Below are positions 12,430 through 26,214 of a DNA stretch of 64,000 nucleotides, in pieces (position 1 is the stretch's first letter; each line of letters starts with the position of its first letter). Both the position numbers and the translations under genes were made by a program. Below the pieces are notes generated by a model. It saw nothing but the letters and a program-made list of their open reading frames with translations, made no database searches and was not told the DNA's origin. Source of the stretch: Argopecten irradians (lineage: Eukaryota; Mollusca; Bivalvia; Pectinida; Pectinidae); contig NC_091145.1 in the NCBI RefSeq assembly GCF_041381155.1, positions 36,843,882-36,907,881 on the forward strand. Direction: 5' to 3'.

Positions 12430-15400
12430 ATGAACAGTTGTGACACCCGGTGAGTTGGAAGGCTTCACTTGGTCCTGCAACTGTTGTAAAGGAACAGAAA
12501 CAACACTTCTAAGGATAGAAAGTTCCCTTAGTCATATTCAACATAACAGTGAACTCAGATTAGATCATGTCGAGAATAGAATTACGACAATAGAGGAGAG
12601 ACAGAACAAACACGAGGAATATGTATCAACACAGATGGGCAATTTAAAAATGGTTGTAAAAGATGAGATAGTGAATGACCTGAAGAGTGAAATAACAAAA
12701 ATTGTGGACCAAAGAACACAAGAGCTACAAGACAGAAAGAACCGAGACACAAACATAATAATTTTCTATGAGATTAGTCCTATAAGACGGTCCTTCAACA
12801 TGACGTCATACAATCATGACGTATCTTCAGTTTACATGACGTTAGTGTACAGCCAGGACACTATCCTTGACAGTAGAGTTCCGACATCGCCAGAAGTTGA
12901 AAGAGTCTATGATGTTGATTTTCAGGAGGCTTTTACTATAAATAATGACATCAATACCACTATCGACTAATCACCTTCCCTCATCGTTTTTTATTCAAAT
13001 GTTGATACCCTCACGCCAAGCAAATTATCAGAGCTGTAGCAAATGGCAGTCGAAAAATCACCAGACATTATATCTCTTACTGAAGTTTACCCAAAAGCCA
13101 CCACAAAAGTATATTAGGAACTCTACAATATACCGGGTTATGACACTCACCGAAACGAAGAAGGTAAAAGGGGGGTTCTTATTATGACAAAGAAAAATCT
13201 CAACGCTATGAAAGAACTAATTTCAATTGATTTCGACGAACATGTATGGTGCAGCATAAATTTGAAAAACAAAGATAAATTACTATTGGAAACATCTACA
13301 GAAGCCCGAACAGTGATAACGAAAATAACATCAAATTAGAACACCTTTTAACTGATGCACTGAAACGATCATTTAGCCATACTTCAATAACTGGAGACTT
13401 CAATTTCAAAGAGATCAATTGGAATAACTGTTCGATCTCAGTTACTGAACGTCATCCAGCCTATGGGTTTTTAGAAACGACGAACGATCTTTTCCTCATC
13501 AGCATGTCCAGCTTCCTACTAGATATAGAGAGGGTTAAACGGCTAATTGCCTTGACTTGATCTTTACCAACGAAGAGGGAATGGTTGATGAAGTTGTACA
13601 TTTACCCGGACTTGGTCATAGTGATCACTTGCTGTTGACTTTTAATCTTAACTTGTATTCAGACACAGCGATTAAAAACACACTGAAAAAGAACTATTTC
13701 AAAGGAAACTACGATAACATCAAAGAAGAATTAAGAAACAAAGATTGGCATACTCTCCTAGAGGGAAAGGGAGCAGAGGAATCGTGGAAAGCCTTCGCTG
13801 AATTTGTATCAATAATAGTAGATAAAAACATACCAGTGAGCAAAGGCAATTACGACCATCCAAAGCAATCAGCCCCTTTAGACAAACTAGCTAGAGAGAA
13901 CATCAAGGATAAGCATAAAAAGTGGTTAAGATATCAACACTGTAGAACAACAGAAAACTGGAATAAATACAAATTAGCGAGGAACAAGGCAACATTCTCC
14001 ATTAGAGTGTCGAAATATCACTTTGAACGTAATATAGCCAATCACATAAAAGACAATCCAAAACAGTTCTGGAAATATACGGTCTAAAACCAAAACAAGA
14101 CAATCCGTAGGGGAATTGGAGGATTCGTGTGGGAAAAGATGGAGTGACAGCAGAGACAAGGCAAATATATTTAATGAATACTTCTCTAGTGTTTTCAAAG
14201 TTGAACCAGACGGAGACCTACCTACTTTCACTACTAGAAATTTCAACTCTGCATTAGAAAACGTCATCATAACTAAAGAAAAAATCCAATCAGCAATCTT
14301 GAAACTGAATCCAAACAAATCATCAGGTCCAGACATATTCCATCCAAAACTGTTTTTAGAAACATCTGATGAACTGATTGAGCCACTAGAAATAATATTC
14401 AAGAAATCAATAGAAGAAGGAACACTACCATCAGCTTAGAAGGTTGCTTATGTAACACCGATTCACAAAAATGGGTCTAGACTCAAAACAGAAAATTATC
14501 GTCCAATAAGTCTAACGTCGATACCATGCAAAATTCTTCAACGAATTCTGAAAGATGAAATCACCACTCATATGGAATCAAACGGCTTATTTTCAAATCA
14601 CCAGCATGGCTTCATGAAAGGGAAATCCTGTGTGACACAACTCATCGAGGTCACAGATTACATTTCCAATGAAATGGATGAGGGGGAAAACGTTGACATC
14701 ATATACCTCGATTTCAGTAAAGCTTTCGACAGGGTCCCTCACAAAAGGTTACTATTAAAATTGGAAAAATATGGTATCAGAGGAAACGTTTTACATTGGA
14801 TCAAAAACTTTCTCATTGGAATGAAGCAGCGGGTCTGTATTGACGGTGAATTATCCTACTTAAGTGACGTCACAAGCGGTGCCCCGCAGGGGAGCATTTT
14901 AGGGCCAATATTATTTTTAATTTTCGTGAACGACATGCCAGAAGTTGTGCAAACTGTAATAAAAATGATCGCCGACGACGCAAAATTATTGAAAGGAGTA
15001 AGCAACAATGATGACAAAGAGGATCTACAGAGAGATGTTGAGAATATTTGCAAATGGACCGAGACCTGGAACATGCAACTTAAAGCCAAAAAGTGTAAAC
15101 ACCTGTGTATCGGTAACTCCAAGGACAACATTAACAAATATAACATCGAAAATGAAGGTCAAAAGAGTGAAATCACCAAAACTAAATCCGAAAAAGATTT
15201 TGGCGTAACTTTTGATAGCAAAATGAAATTTAGTGAGCATTCCTCCAACTGTGTTTCAAAAGCTAACAGATTAACTGGTCTGATCTTCAAAACCTTTACC
15301 TACATCGATACAACAATGTTCCTTAACTTGTACAAGTCCCTGATTCGGCCTAATATGGAATATGCATCCTGCATTTGGAACCCTATGTTACTTAAGGATA

Positions 15401-15960
15401 AAATTGTGATCGAGAATGTCCAGAGGAGAGCGACCAAAAGATTAAATGGATTAACCAACTTATCCTAAGAACAGCGTCTAAGATCCTTAGGATTACCAAG
15501 CCTTGAGTATAGGAGAAAACGTTCCGATCTCATACAAATGTTCAAGATTATCAACAACATTGATAGTCGACAAAGATAAATTGTTTACAACGTCTCCCAT
15601 CACCTTCACAAGAGGTCACTCTAAAAATATCTTGAAGCCAGTTTCCAGACTAGAAGTAACCAAACATCGGTTTAACAGCAGAATTGTAGATATATGGAAC
15701 AATTTGCCAGAAAACGTAGTGTCTGCAAAGTCTGTGAACTCCTTTAAATCGCGCCTTAACCAGCACTGGCACAATGAACCCTCCAAATTCTCTCCTACTT
15801 GCTATAGTGCTACCTGATCGATTATTTGATCACTTACAAGGATACGCCTCCAGAAGTCAAAAGGACTTAAATTGGTGTTTTAATTACATGATTACATGAT
15901 TAATGCATTGTAATCTAATGTAATGGAGTTTGAGACATAATAAAATAGTATATATTGTAT
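12430..15960 (+). mobile_element. LINE of the CR1/Jockey group, 5'-truncated and decayed
   Basis: The 5' end lies inside an ORF1-like frame (12440-12760) with the end of a zinc-finger pattern (WSCNCC) and a coiled coil. An endonuclease-like region follows (about 12990-13620, broken by frame changes; SPDIISLTEVYP, ITGDFNFKEINW). The reverse transcriptase lies at 14116-15470. It has YLDFSKAFDRVPHK (motif A), SGAPQGSILGPILFLIFVND (motif B) and IADDAKL in place of the usual F/Y-ADD motif C. A TAG at 14437-14439 splits the RT. The C-terminal region (DFGVTFDSKMKF, YKSLIRPNMEYASCIWNP, then LGLPSLEYRRKRSDLIQMFK in another frame) is typical of this group. The 3' end is a short A/T-rich repeat near 15960. 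The many stops and shifts show it is inactive. Confidence 0.9.
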
Positions 15961-16068
15961 AGAAAAAAACATAGCTGTCTTTCGTGATCGAATTCATGAA
16001 TTAATGGTTTCATGTCGATTTCCAGTGTTATAACCAAATATGTTCTGTAGTATCAATTATCAATTCAC

Positions 16069-16069
<1 letters not shown>

Positions 16070-16100
<31 letters not shown>

Positions 16101-16101
16101 A
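16070..16101. repeat. Poly-C / poly-A tract
   Basis: About 20 C followed by 11 A. Homopolymer length here is likely to be unreliable in the assembly. Confidence 0.9.
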
Positions 16102-16179
16102 TAATAATATACAAGTTATAAGGAAACAGTGACAATAAAAATAACTTATTTACTGAAAAAAATTAGCCATAGTGCTTAC

Positions 16180-17045
16180 GTTTTGACTCTAAAATTTATA
16201 TTCTTATTCATGGATGATCTGACCATCACTACAGACACCCATGTTCAGCAAAATGGATATGACAGTCCTAGAGGAAACAGCATCTTGGGCAAGAATGATC
16301 TTCAACCACAGGAAGTCAACTTGTAATAAAGATGGAAGAGTAACCACGCAAATTCCAACTAAAAATCCAGGGGGGGATAACAACAATTCGAATGCGTGGG
16401 AAAGTGGTTTGATGAATCACATCAGAGAATTGACGACAGGTCCTATAAGGGATGAGATGCATAGACAAAACAATCCGGGAAGTTCAAAGCCTGGATGTAC
16501 CAGTAAGGTGGGATACAGAAACACCTATCCTGGACAGAAATCTGGAAGTACCTGCAATTCCAACTGCAATTTGTCCTCCGACTGTGTATGATGTGCTCCA
16601 TAGATGGGACCTTGTGATCATCACTGTGGACTCTCCCCCTCCCCCCATATCCTGGGAGTCCTTGTATGTTTACCGAGTAAGTTATCCATCAAACCAAGGT
16701 AGTATTATGAATGAGAAACAAAAAGGCCTATGCTTATGTCACAGATTAAACTTTTTCCAGTCTCCACATCTCGGAAGCTCTTGTTCAAGAAGTTGAGCTT
16801 GGAAAAAACAAAAACATTATGTCTGTTGCAAGGTGGCTACCCGATTTCATGCTGGGTGTGGATGAAGAAGGACCCTAATTTTTTTTACCCCGCCCCTATC
16901 CTGGAGTGTACCGAGTAAGTTATATTAGTATTATGAATAAAAAGGCCTATGCTTATGTCACAGTCTCCACATCTCGGAAGCTCTTGTTCAAGAGGCCAAA
17001 AACATAAAACATTATGTCTGTTGAGGGTTACCCGACCGACGAAAA
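16180..17045 (+). repeat. Unrecognised segment with an internal duplication
   Basis: The segment 16664-16835 is repeated with deletions at 16908-17035. Shared words are GAGTAAGTTAT, AAAAAGGCCTATGCTTATGT, CAGTCTCCACATCTCGGAAG, CTCTTGTTCAAGA and ACATTATGTCTGTTG. Overlapping frames of 62-116 residues upstream have no domain I know. It could be an exon remnant or part of an unclassified transposon. Confidence 0.45.
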
Positions 17046-17422
17046 AAATTCGGGATTTCGATCTCAGATTCCGGTTCTGGCCATTACTTTAGAGTGAAAG
17101 ACACTAAAAAACCGGTCTACTTCCAATGTAACCCTAAACAGACATTTTTTGGCTGTATTTACAACCATTAATAAATTATTTTCCTTTATGCATTTTACCT
17201 TTAATATTTCGAACTTGATATATAAAGAAAGGTGTTAGAAAACCGATGAAGAGAAAATCATAAAAAATGTAAAGGTGAAATAAAAACATACCTAAAGGTC
17301 TGCCGTCGCTGAGCATCGAACCACTTCTTGTAATGATGAAAACGGAAATAGTCTGTGGAAGGGAGATAACTCATGTTTTATTATATTCTTAAGATAAATT
17401 AGAGATTTGGATGACTTTTAGC

Positions 17423-20400
17423 ATGGCAGGTTCGAAGACTGATTACAAGTTAACAGACTGGATGTCACACCTTCCAGAGAGTTGTGTACAGACACCATTG
17501 AATCAGCTTGCTATCCCAGGTAAGGGTTCCTTCCTACGTTGTTTATCCATGATGAAATAAAATAATAAAAGGGAGTTGGAAGGGGTGGGCAGATAGGTGG
17601 CTTTTGTCAGGCTGTTTACTAGGCCACCCTGTTGACGCACTGCTAATATTGGCGATTGTTCTGCTTTGTTGTTAATTTGTGAACATTACCTCAGATCTAT
17701 GATGTCTACAGTATAGATCTTACCATTTTAAGGGCGGGTGCTTGAAATTCTTCTGGATCATGTAAAATATACACACTGATTTTACATAAAAACAAAAGCT
17801 TAAAAAGGGATCCTCACATCTGAACATGACTTACTTACTGTTTATATGGTAAATGATGTTTATTTTACAGCTTTAGCCAGAACTTAATTCACTTATTATA
17901 GTACATGTTTGGTTTGTTGTTGCAATTTGTCTGTAATACTAACAGGAGATCCAGGAAAATGACTTGTGGCCCCACCAGAGTTTGAACTCGGTACCTCTGA
18001 CTACTGGCAGGATGCTCTCACGGATTGAGCTTGTCCACTCCCTCCTTCATCAGAGAATCTAGGATGGACAGTGGGCAAAATACTCATTAAATTACTCCAG
18101 CAATATCAAAGGCCTACGACAACACACTTTTGAATCAACACATTGTGTTGATGTTTTCTGTCAGAAGTTTCTCAAAGTCTTATATCTAATTGTATTGGAA
18201 TAACCTGCATATGGGTAACAGTACTAGTCCTGCATTTGCGTAACAGTTACCCGTACTTGCAAACTTTTTGAAATTCCCATATGGGGGTATATTTAACGTT
18301 TTTAAAATTTTAACCTCAAGAAAGTCTAGTTAGTAACCCCTTATCAAGAAATAAAAGATTGATTTTTGCATATTTTGACCTGTTCTTTCTGATGGTATAG
18401 TCAGATTTTTGACATTTTGAATATTAGATAATTTGGACTTGCTAAATTGGCCTAAAATGAGGGCTCAAAATAGGGAGGGTTGGCAAGTAGGGTTACCTAT
18501 TTCATTAAGTAAATTATTAAGTAACCCAAATGCAGGATTCTGTGAAAAACGTATGAAGTTGTTTAAGACATTTCATCAAAAAAGGGCAGAATTTTTTACA
18601 TGGCATCACTAATTATTTTCCAACTGCTGCAAATTTGTGTTGCCAATTCTTGAAATAAAAAGACTTTACTGTAAATCACTTACCGTAATCATCCAAAAAA
18701 AAATAGATGAGGGTGGGGGATGCCATGACAGTCCCCCTTCAGGTTTCTCCAGGGTCCACTCACTAGCCTGACAATGTACTGATTGAGCTACCTGGTCACT
18801 GATGATTTACATGTATACAGTCTAGTACTACTACACTAGTAGCATGCCCCTATTTACAGCAACCAAATCATGTGGCACTCTTGAGTTTACATGCCCTTTA
18901 CATTTAAAAAAATCAACTATAAAATCAAACAGAAGTAAGAACAATGTGTAATATAATGTGTGAAGAAAATCCAAAGTCAAGAAATACTAAAAATGTATAC
19001 TATCAAAATAATTATGTTTTATCATTTTTCAGAATCAAACCGGAGAAAAAAGTAACGTTTCAGCACTCCTTCAAAAGTCTGATCTCTGTATAAAAAAACT
19101 CCCTATTATAAACACATGTACACATACAGGATAAACCTACAAATATCCATATAATTATATAGTCTATAATGCATTATTAATAAAACTTGCATCATTTTAA
19201 AGACCTGTTATACTCTACTTCATCCCACAGTATTTTGCATGAACCTGTATGTATCGTGCCTGTATTTTGGTATCAAATAAGCCCACTACTTATCTCTATA
19301 GGCCTGTGCCTATCACTTCTTTTATTGCCAGATAATGAGAAGATGCATGACGTAAATCCCCATATTAGCCATCCTATCTCGGCTGTATCCTAGCATTTCA
19401 GAATTTTAATATTTTAAAGTTTGTAAATCTATTTATGTAAGGTCCATCGCTGATAAATTTGGCCAACTTTGACAGTCTTTTTTCACGTCATATTTAATAC
19501 CATCAGATTATTTTTGATATGCACAACTAACTCATAGGCTTATAAGTACAAAGTAGTGTGTTTTAAAGGCAAGGTGTCCAAAATTACCAGTACAGATGTA
19601 CTTTTGATTTTCTGATTTTGTTTTATTTATTTATTGTTCTTGTATAAAACATGTTCCCATAGAAAATACAAAGAACTCTACATTGATAAAAATTAATCTT
19701 TAGATTATTTTAGATGTCAATATTATTTACTTATTATTATTTATTATTTATATGTACATGCATACTTTCAATATGGTATGTGATATGCAGAAGAATTAGA
19801 GATAAGCCTAAACTTTTGCTGTTAATTTTGGTATGTGATTTAAAAAAGTAGCACAGTTTTCAAAAAATATGCAAAAATCATGCAATAATGAAAATTTTGG
19901 TTTTAAAAGACAGTGAATGAAGTCTTTACGAATCTGTCTACTTGTAACTTAGTGTTTTGTTACCCACAGGCTCCCACAACACATTCAGCTATTCCATCAG
20001 CCCATCTGGAGATGTGGGACCGGACCAGCCTCAGTGGATACAGGACCTGACCCGAATGTTTGGTACAGCTGGAAAGGACACATTGTGTCGCTGGGCCCTC
20101 ACACAGAACCTGACTGTATCTCAGCAACTAGAGCATGGAATACGCTACCTTGACTGTCGTGTCTGTTGGTCCTCAAAAACACACAATTTCCATTTTCTTC
20201 ATGGACTAATCGGAGCTACAGTATCTAAATGTTTAGATGAAGTCAATGTGTTCTTAGAAAAGCATCCCAAAGAAGTGGTTATATTGGACTTCAATCATTT
20301 TTACTCCATGTCCAATACAGACCATGTTAACCTTCTGACTTTACTGACCGATAAACTGGGCAGTAAGATGTGTCCATATATAGACATGGACAGTGTGACC

Positions 20401-20805
20401 TTGGAGATGATGTGGGAACATAACCTACAGGTAATCCTCATCTACCAGCATGACATCGTCAGTGAGCACCTGACCTTCTGGCCACAGACCATAATCCGAT
20501 CTCCATGGGCCAACACGCCAGATGTTCATGACGTTATGTCGTTCATGGATAAACAATATAAATCAGGACGAACAGACAATATATTTCACTGTTGGCAAGG
20601 TGTTCTCACGCCCGGCATGGCTACCATCGTCTCTAACTTTGGTAGTAGTCTTAAAGACGCATTGGCAACAAAACTGGCACCGTTTTTTGTCAGCTGGCTT
20701 AAAGATAAGAAAACAGGTAGTCAAGGAATTGGCATTTGTTCAATGGACTTTGTGGAGCATGTCAACTATATATCTACAGTTATAGAACTTAATCATAATT
20801 CATGA
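17423..20805 (+). CDS. PI-PLC X domain-containing protein, copy E (PLCXD family)
   Basis: Two exons, 17423-17519 and 19970-20805 (TGA), encode 310 residues. Exon 1 is the same length as in copy A (97 nt) and splits the same Gly codon. The first catalytic His is in GSHNTFSY (35) and the second in FLHGL (110). The family blocks HGIRYLDCRV, KEVVILDFNHFYSM and MDFVEHVNYISTVIELN are intact. The intron is 2.45 kb, against about 0.5 kb in copy A, and holds several repeats. The role is as for copy A: a phospholipase-like X domain without the accessory domains of classical PLC. The product ends soon after the NYISTVIELN block, so it lacks copy A's extra tail. No disabling change is visible, so this and copy A are the two candidates for function in the cluster. 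Confidence 0.9.
17940..18070 (-). repeat. tRNA-like SINE fragment
   Basis: On the minus strand an A-box-like AAGCTCAATCCGTGAGAGC is followed by a B-box-like GAGTTCAAACTC. The rest does not fold as a tRNA. A related fragment on the minus strand is at about 18715-18810 (GGTAGCTCAATCAGT). Both lie in the intron of PLCXD copy E. Confidence 0.5.
18228..18537. mobile_element. MITE-like inverted-repeat element
   Basis: The left end TCCTGCATTTGCGTAAC pairs with the right end GTAACCCAAATGCAGGA. Inner words also pair (GTTACCCGTACTTGC with GGCAAGTAGGGTTACC). The length is about 310 bp and there is no coding capacity. It lies in the intron of PLCXD copy E. Confidence 0.6.
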
Positions 20806-20850
20806 TACCTTGTTGTCTTGTAAATTTACAGTAAGTTATTTTACATTGTA

Positions 20851-21174
20851 TACCTTATTCGCCCTAATAAGGCCCCCCCTCTATATGTGGCCCTCCCTTC
20901 TAAAGAAGGAGTTATATACACACCTCCATAGATTTAAAGGTGTTTGATAAATGTGTGATGATTATAACATCTCCATTTTATATCACATGAACTATGTGTC
21001 TCATAAGAATGAAGGCATTTTGTGACAGATTACTGTGCCATAAGTAGAGTCAAGATTTGGCTTTCTTTTTTAGAGGCTTTTTGTCCACAACTTATATTTT
21101 GGTTCTTTAATAAGGCCACCACCCCACCCTTTTGTTACGTGCCGCCTCCGGCACTTATTACGGCGAATACGGTA
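20851..21174. mobile_element. MITE with TA target duplication (Tc1/mariner or pogo-like)
   Basis: The terminal inverted repeats are TACCTTATTCGCCCTAATAA (left) and the complement of TTATTACGGCGAATACGGTA (right). Each end is flanked by TA (20849-20850 and 21175-21176). At 324 bp with no reading frame, it is a non-autonomous element. The TA duplication points to the Tc1/mariner superfamily. Confidence 0.75.
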
Positions 21175-22734
21175 TAGGTTGTCTGTTGTCAAGAGGAATA
21201 TTAAGTGACTAAAGACAGTTTGACATTTTGTCAGAAATCATCTGTAAACAAACAAGTACCTTTTTTGAATTCAATATGTATCTCTTATCATCCATAAATG
21301 AGAAAGTATAGAAAGAAGATTTTATTTTGTAATTATATTGAAGTTCATATAGGTTTTCTCTTGTGGTGTCTTGCCATTTAGAATGTTGTAGAATGAACTT
21401 TATCATAGAAATTATAAATATATATCATGACATTTTGATTCATATTTAGTTATGGTTGTGTTTTTATTCTTTTTAATGACTAAATTATTTGCTTTTATAC
21501 TGCCAATATCATACAAACCGTTTAAATAATTTGCTTGTATACAGCCAATATTACACACTGACCATTTTATGTATTTTGTAAAACTGTGAAAAGAACATGC
21601 TTGTCCATATGTAGTTGTTTATTATAATGAATATGTGATATCATTTGCAGAATCTCTTGTATTGTGAATTTGTGAGGCAAGGTACTCTAATGTACAATCT
21701 GAATGACAACAAAACATTAGTAAGCATCGCAACGATCTGGCCCCAAATTCTTGAAACAAGAGGAAGTCAAATGTTTAACCTATGTTACAGAATGGAAAAA
21801 ATGTTTTCAAATATGTTTATATAATACTGTTGGTTAGGGATTTGTGCCAGCCTGCCAGGTCCCTGTGGGTTACAGAATGGAAATATTGTTTGCAAATATG
21901 TTTTGATTTCAGTCATTGATTTTTGTTCCAAAAAATTGGGGCCAGACTCCAATTGGCCAGTTCCACAACCATTTTTTATATTAAATTCAAAGAGTTTCTT
22001 AATTTAAATTTCTCCATAGTAAAGCATTACAGAAGACAAGGATAAATATAAAAATTAAGAAACTTCTATTTATTGAATTTACAGCTTCATGTACCGGTAT
22101 ATGACAAGATCTTTTTGTTAACAAAATTACTTTGCATGACACTTTTTATGTTCCATCTATTTGTTTATGACATGGTTTGTTTATATGTACTTCAGTTGTT
22201 GTCATCACTTTGTTCAGTTAGCCATTTTGAAAGATATACAATTGAAACTTTACAATGTTGTAGTCCTTGCTCCTGACTACGGCTGTACAAAAATCAGTGT
22301 GGGGATTCCTGTTAATCATGTACATGTATTAGTGTCAATATTGTATTACAGTATATTATATGTTGTAATACCACAAGTTGTTTATCATATACTGTTATTG
22401 TTATCTCCTGTACTGTGGTTGTTATAGACTGCTGTAGACCAATCGTCAATATATGTATTATAATGACCGTTGGTTGGTCCTGTCAAATCCCTGTGGTTTA
22501 CATTGTGGGTCTTATGTTGTGAGTTATATGTATTTGTTATACAATTTTTGACATAATTACATAAATAAAAATGCTAGATTTAAATTATATTTATTGTTAG
22601 TGGGCAATGTAGAATAAATTCTCAAAATGTTTTAGAATAAATGTTGTACTGTAGAATGTTTGAGCTGTCGTATTTTAGATGTCTTTGGGTGACCTATTGA
22701 TTGACGTTTTCTATCCTCTTATTACATATGTAGA

Positions 22735-22900
22735 AGAACAGGGAAAATACACATTCCTGTCGAGTGCCCCGACCAGGAATCGAACCCGGGTCTCCGGCGT
22801 GGAAATCTACGGCTCTACCGACTGAGCCAAAGAAGCATGCTCCGTCAGCTGAGTGACAGAGACCGTATTTAACACTATTTACAAGTCACACCGACCCGCT
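22735..22900 (-). repeat. tRNA-derived SINE
   Basis: On the minus strand there is a good A box, TGGCTCAGTCGG (complement of 22818-22829), and B box, GGTTCGATTCC (complement of 22776-22786), with the right spacing. The anticodon and acceptor stems do not form, so it is not a tRNA gene. This is the usual head of a tRNA-derived SINE; the tail cannot be bounded by eye. Confidence 0.7.
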
Positions 22901-25900
22901 CCTTTTACACATAGTACGGATGATTTTGATGGTACATGGTATTGCTGATCTGTTGGGAGTCATCATCATCCTTTGTTAATAATAATTGAACCTCTAGCTG
23001 CTCAGATCACATGTATGTGGGGGCGGTGGATCAACAGTGGTCAGCAGTCATTGTATTCCAATGGTTGGCTTCAATGTACATGTACTGCACTAGTATATAG
23101 TTATTCATCCATATCTGCTTCGGCAAGTTTGAACTCTGTATCTTGTCTATGTGCATCACTAAACAGGAAATTAAAGCCCGACCTCCACATAGAAGTACCC
23201 AATTATAATTCCTCAGATGTGTCTGTTGTACATGACCTTGGATGTGATACGAGAGCATCCATTTTGAAACTAAGGGACTATTCTCATAACAACTGCATGG
23301 TTGCCACCGAGGACACTTCACCTCAAACAGTGTCAGTTCATCGTTGCTGTGTGTTGTCCATTGTGAAGAAGAAAACATCATTCAATATCTGAAAATACGG
23401 CTATAGAAGGTCAACATTTCAATTAAACTATTCATTTTCTTATTCGCAGTTAGGGCGTAATTAGGTTTTCTGGCAAAGAAAATGCTTGGTTTTCTTACTT
23501 ACTAACATTTATGACATCCAAAGTCATATAAGTGGTATACATCTGAAGAGTTCCAATTTAAGAAGTACGAGGTCTGCCATCCCTGCTCCCGGCACTCTGC
23601 CAACAGGTCCTCGTACTTGACACACTTCCTCTCATTGACATGCCAACATCACTCTTTCCATGTCACAACTTTTTGTGCTCTTAAACCACAGCACATTGTT
23701 TAATCTAAGAAAGGTCTGAACCATAACAAAGCGGCGCCTAAGCATGTTCAGATGAATGGCTTTAAAGTGTGCGTGAATAAAGAATCTTGTTTCAAGGAAA
23801 CATTCATTAAAACAAAGAGTCCAGTTCTTCCATCTAAAAGTAACATACGACAATCATTAAAGTAGTATTATTATGTAGTTTATTAGAGGTTACAGACTTT
23901 GTACATGTTTAATTAAAGTACATATATCAACACTTGTCAACTTTGTTACACATTTCGGTCAACATTGTTAATACTAGACTAAATTTTACCAAAGGAGGCT
24001 GGCTTGTTTAGATTTTGTTATTTGGTGGACATGAAATAATTTCTGGTTGATTTTACCTGTGAGGGAGGTTCAACACGGTGTACCATACAACACAAACAGT
24101 GGTAGATACATCAATAGTACAATGTATAATATGACATCATCAATGATGTCATAATCAATGATGTCATAATCAAGTTGTTATAGAACCAAACACCACATTA
24201 ACAAAGCCACATTCAATGAAAATGTGAACAGCTCTGTCAACACCAAAAAAAGTTAATCAAACAATATCGAGTACAGATGTACTATCATATGCAATTAAGC
24301 CTTAATCTAAATCAAATAGATTTAATTAATCATCTGTCATTCCTCGTTAGCCCATTAGTGGACAGTTGATGGGGAAAGACTAATTAAAGATAATCTAATT
24401 TGATTGAGTTAAGTCTCTTGAATTATAATCAATGATTTGAGTCACAGATGTCTCTAGATCTGAATAGTTCTTCTAAACAACATGCATAAATAATGTAACA
24501 TAATAACTCAAGACTATAATACTGGGTCCCATAGCAAAGAAAATAAAAAAAAAAACAAAATGTTGATAAATTAAAATCACAAAAATTACTGAATCTAAGG
24601 ATTTCTCTACAAAAAATATTAAAGTATGTAAATGAAACCCTTAAATAATAAAAGTCATGTTGACACAAATAAGTTACACATTAGTTGTGATGGTAACAGT
24701 ATATTGATATTCAATAAATATTTTAAACTGTTTCCTTCTTTCCAATATTTCATCTTGAAGAAGATTCCTGTATGTTATTTGAATGCTAATTTGGTGTCTT
24801 TAGGCTATGTAACTGCCTTGGTTTTAGAACTATGGTACTAATAGCAGTTCTCTGGATTTTCCCCTCAGTGTCTTCTACAGCAATCTTATTTGGAATCGAG
24901 AAATAAAATCAATTTGATACTAATCCAAGTTTTAGAGGTTGAAAAAGATAGGTAAACAGAGCAACAAAAGCTATGGAATGAAGACATGCAGTACAAATCT
25001 CCCTTTAATATTATTGATGAACATAATCTTATTTGTTCATACATACACACATGGTGATTATGCAATATTGGGTATATAATACCAAATGAAAAGTTTCCAT
25101 ACCTTCAGTTACACCTGAGTCCAAGGTGATGGTTATCAATAATCCAGTGACAAGAGGCCACAAGGACCTGTATTACTTATCTCCATCATTCAAGTCCAGC
25201 TAGGTATGTTAATCCGTGCATGCATGCATGAAAATATGACGTAACAATCAGTACTTACAGTACTAATCCACAAAGGTAGACAACTCTGTAATATGCAATG
25301 ACAATGATGTTGATCAACACAATGTAACACAAAGAAAAATGTTTATATTATCAAAGCTGAAAGCATGAGATTAACAATCCTCAACTTCACCCAACAAAAT
25401 AAATTTTTATGACACCAACACACTCTCCAGATTCTGCAGACACAACCACCAAATGGACAATTCACAGAAGCTTGCCCTGTATAACACTGAAATAGGGAAT
25501 AAAAAGCATGTGACTTTTATTGTGCACTCTATTGTAAGAAAACACCAAGAGATACAAATATCATGATAACTGTAATCTACTTTGTGAATAAACAAACTAA
25601 CAGAGTTATCTCAGTTACATAAATCTATGTTAATCATATAATCATGTAGAGTTAAATAGGCTTAATATTATAATAGTTGACACATGCTCTCTCTTCAACA
25701 AAAAGTGAATATTCCAGCACCATTGATCATAAACAAAATATAATCAACACATTGTGATAATCAATCCTCAAAATCTTGGATATCTACAAATCAAAATCTC
25801 TACAATACACAATGTATGTTCAATTACCGGTATATTGGTACTGTTAGACTTATACACCTGTATTTGTAATAAGATATCAAATATCACTTTCACATGATAA

Positions 25901-26200
25901 CTCTTACATACTAATCCCAAGCCAGCATAAATGCAATATCTATTTTCCAAAACTATACACCATGAAGTTTAAATTACACAAATTCTGTATTAAAGACTAT
26001 TTTGATGGTAAATTATGGATATTAAATAACATCACTACTGATAATGGTTATGTATGATCTATATGATATTTATAGTCTTCAAAAATGTAATAAAATGAAG
26101 GCTGTAGTATGCTATTGCAGAACAAAACAAAATTCATCAATGCACAATATATTTTCGAAACAAATTTGTTAATATTTCTCATTATACCAAGGTAATAAAA
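22900..26200. other. AT-rich intergenic stretch
   Basis: No supported gene. Minus-strand sequence at 23560-23660 could encode KCVKYEDLLAECREQGWQT, which recalls polyprotein tails of invertebrate retroelements, but the fragment is too short to place. A small palindromic repeat (ATCAATGATGTCATA) lies at 24132-24170. Confidence 0.4.
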
Positions 26201-26214
26201 TATTTTAAGGGACA

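Noticed and set aside
22740-22845. tRNA gene on the minus strand
   Set aside because: A and B boxes are good but the acceptor and anticodon stems do not form; a tRNA-derived SINE fits better.
22973-23392. 139-residue open frame
   Set aside because: The composition is irregular, an overlapping frame on the other strand is almost as long, and there is no family motif.
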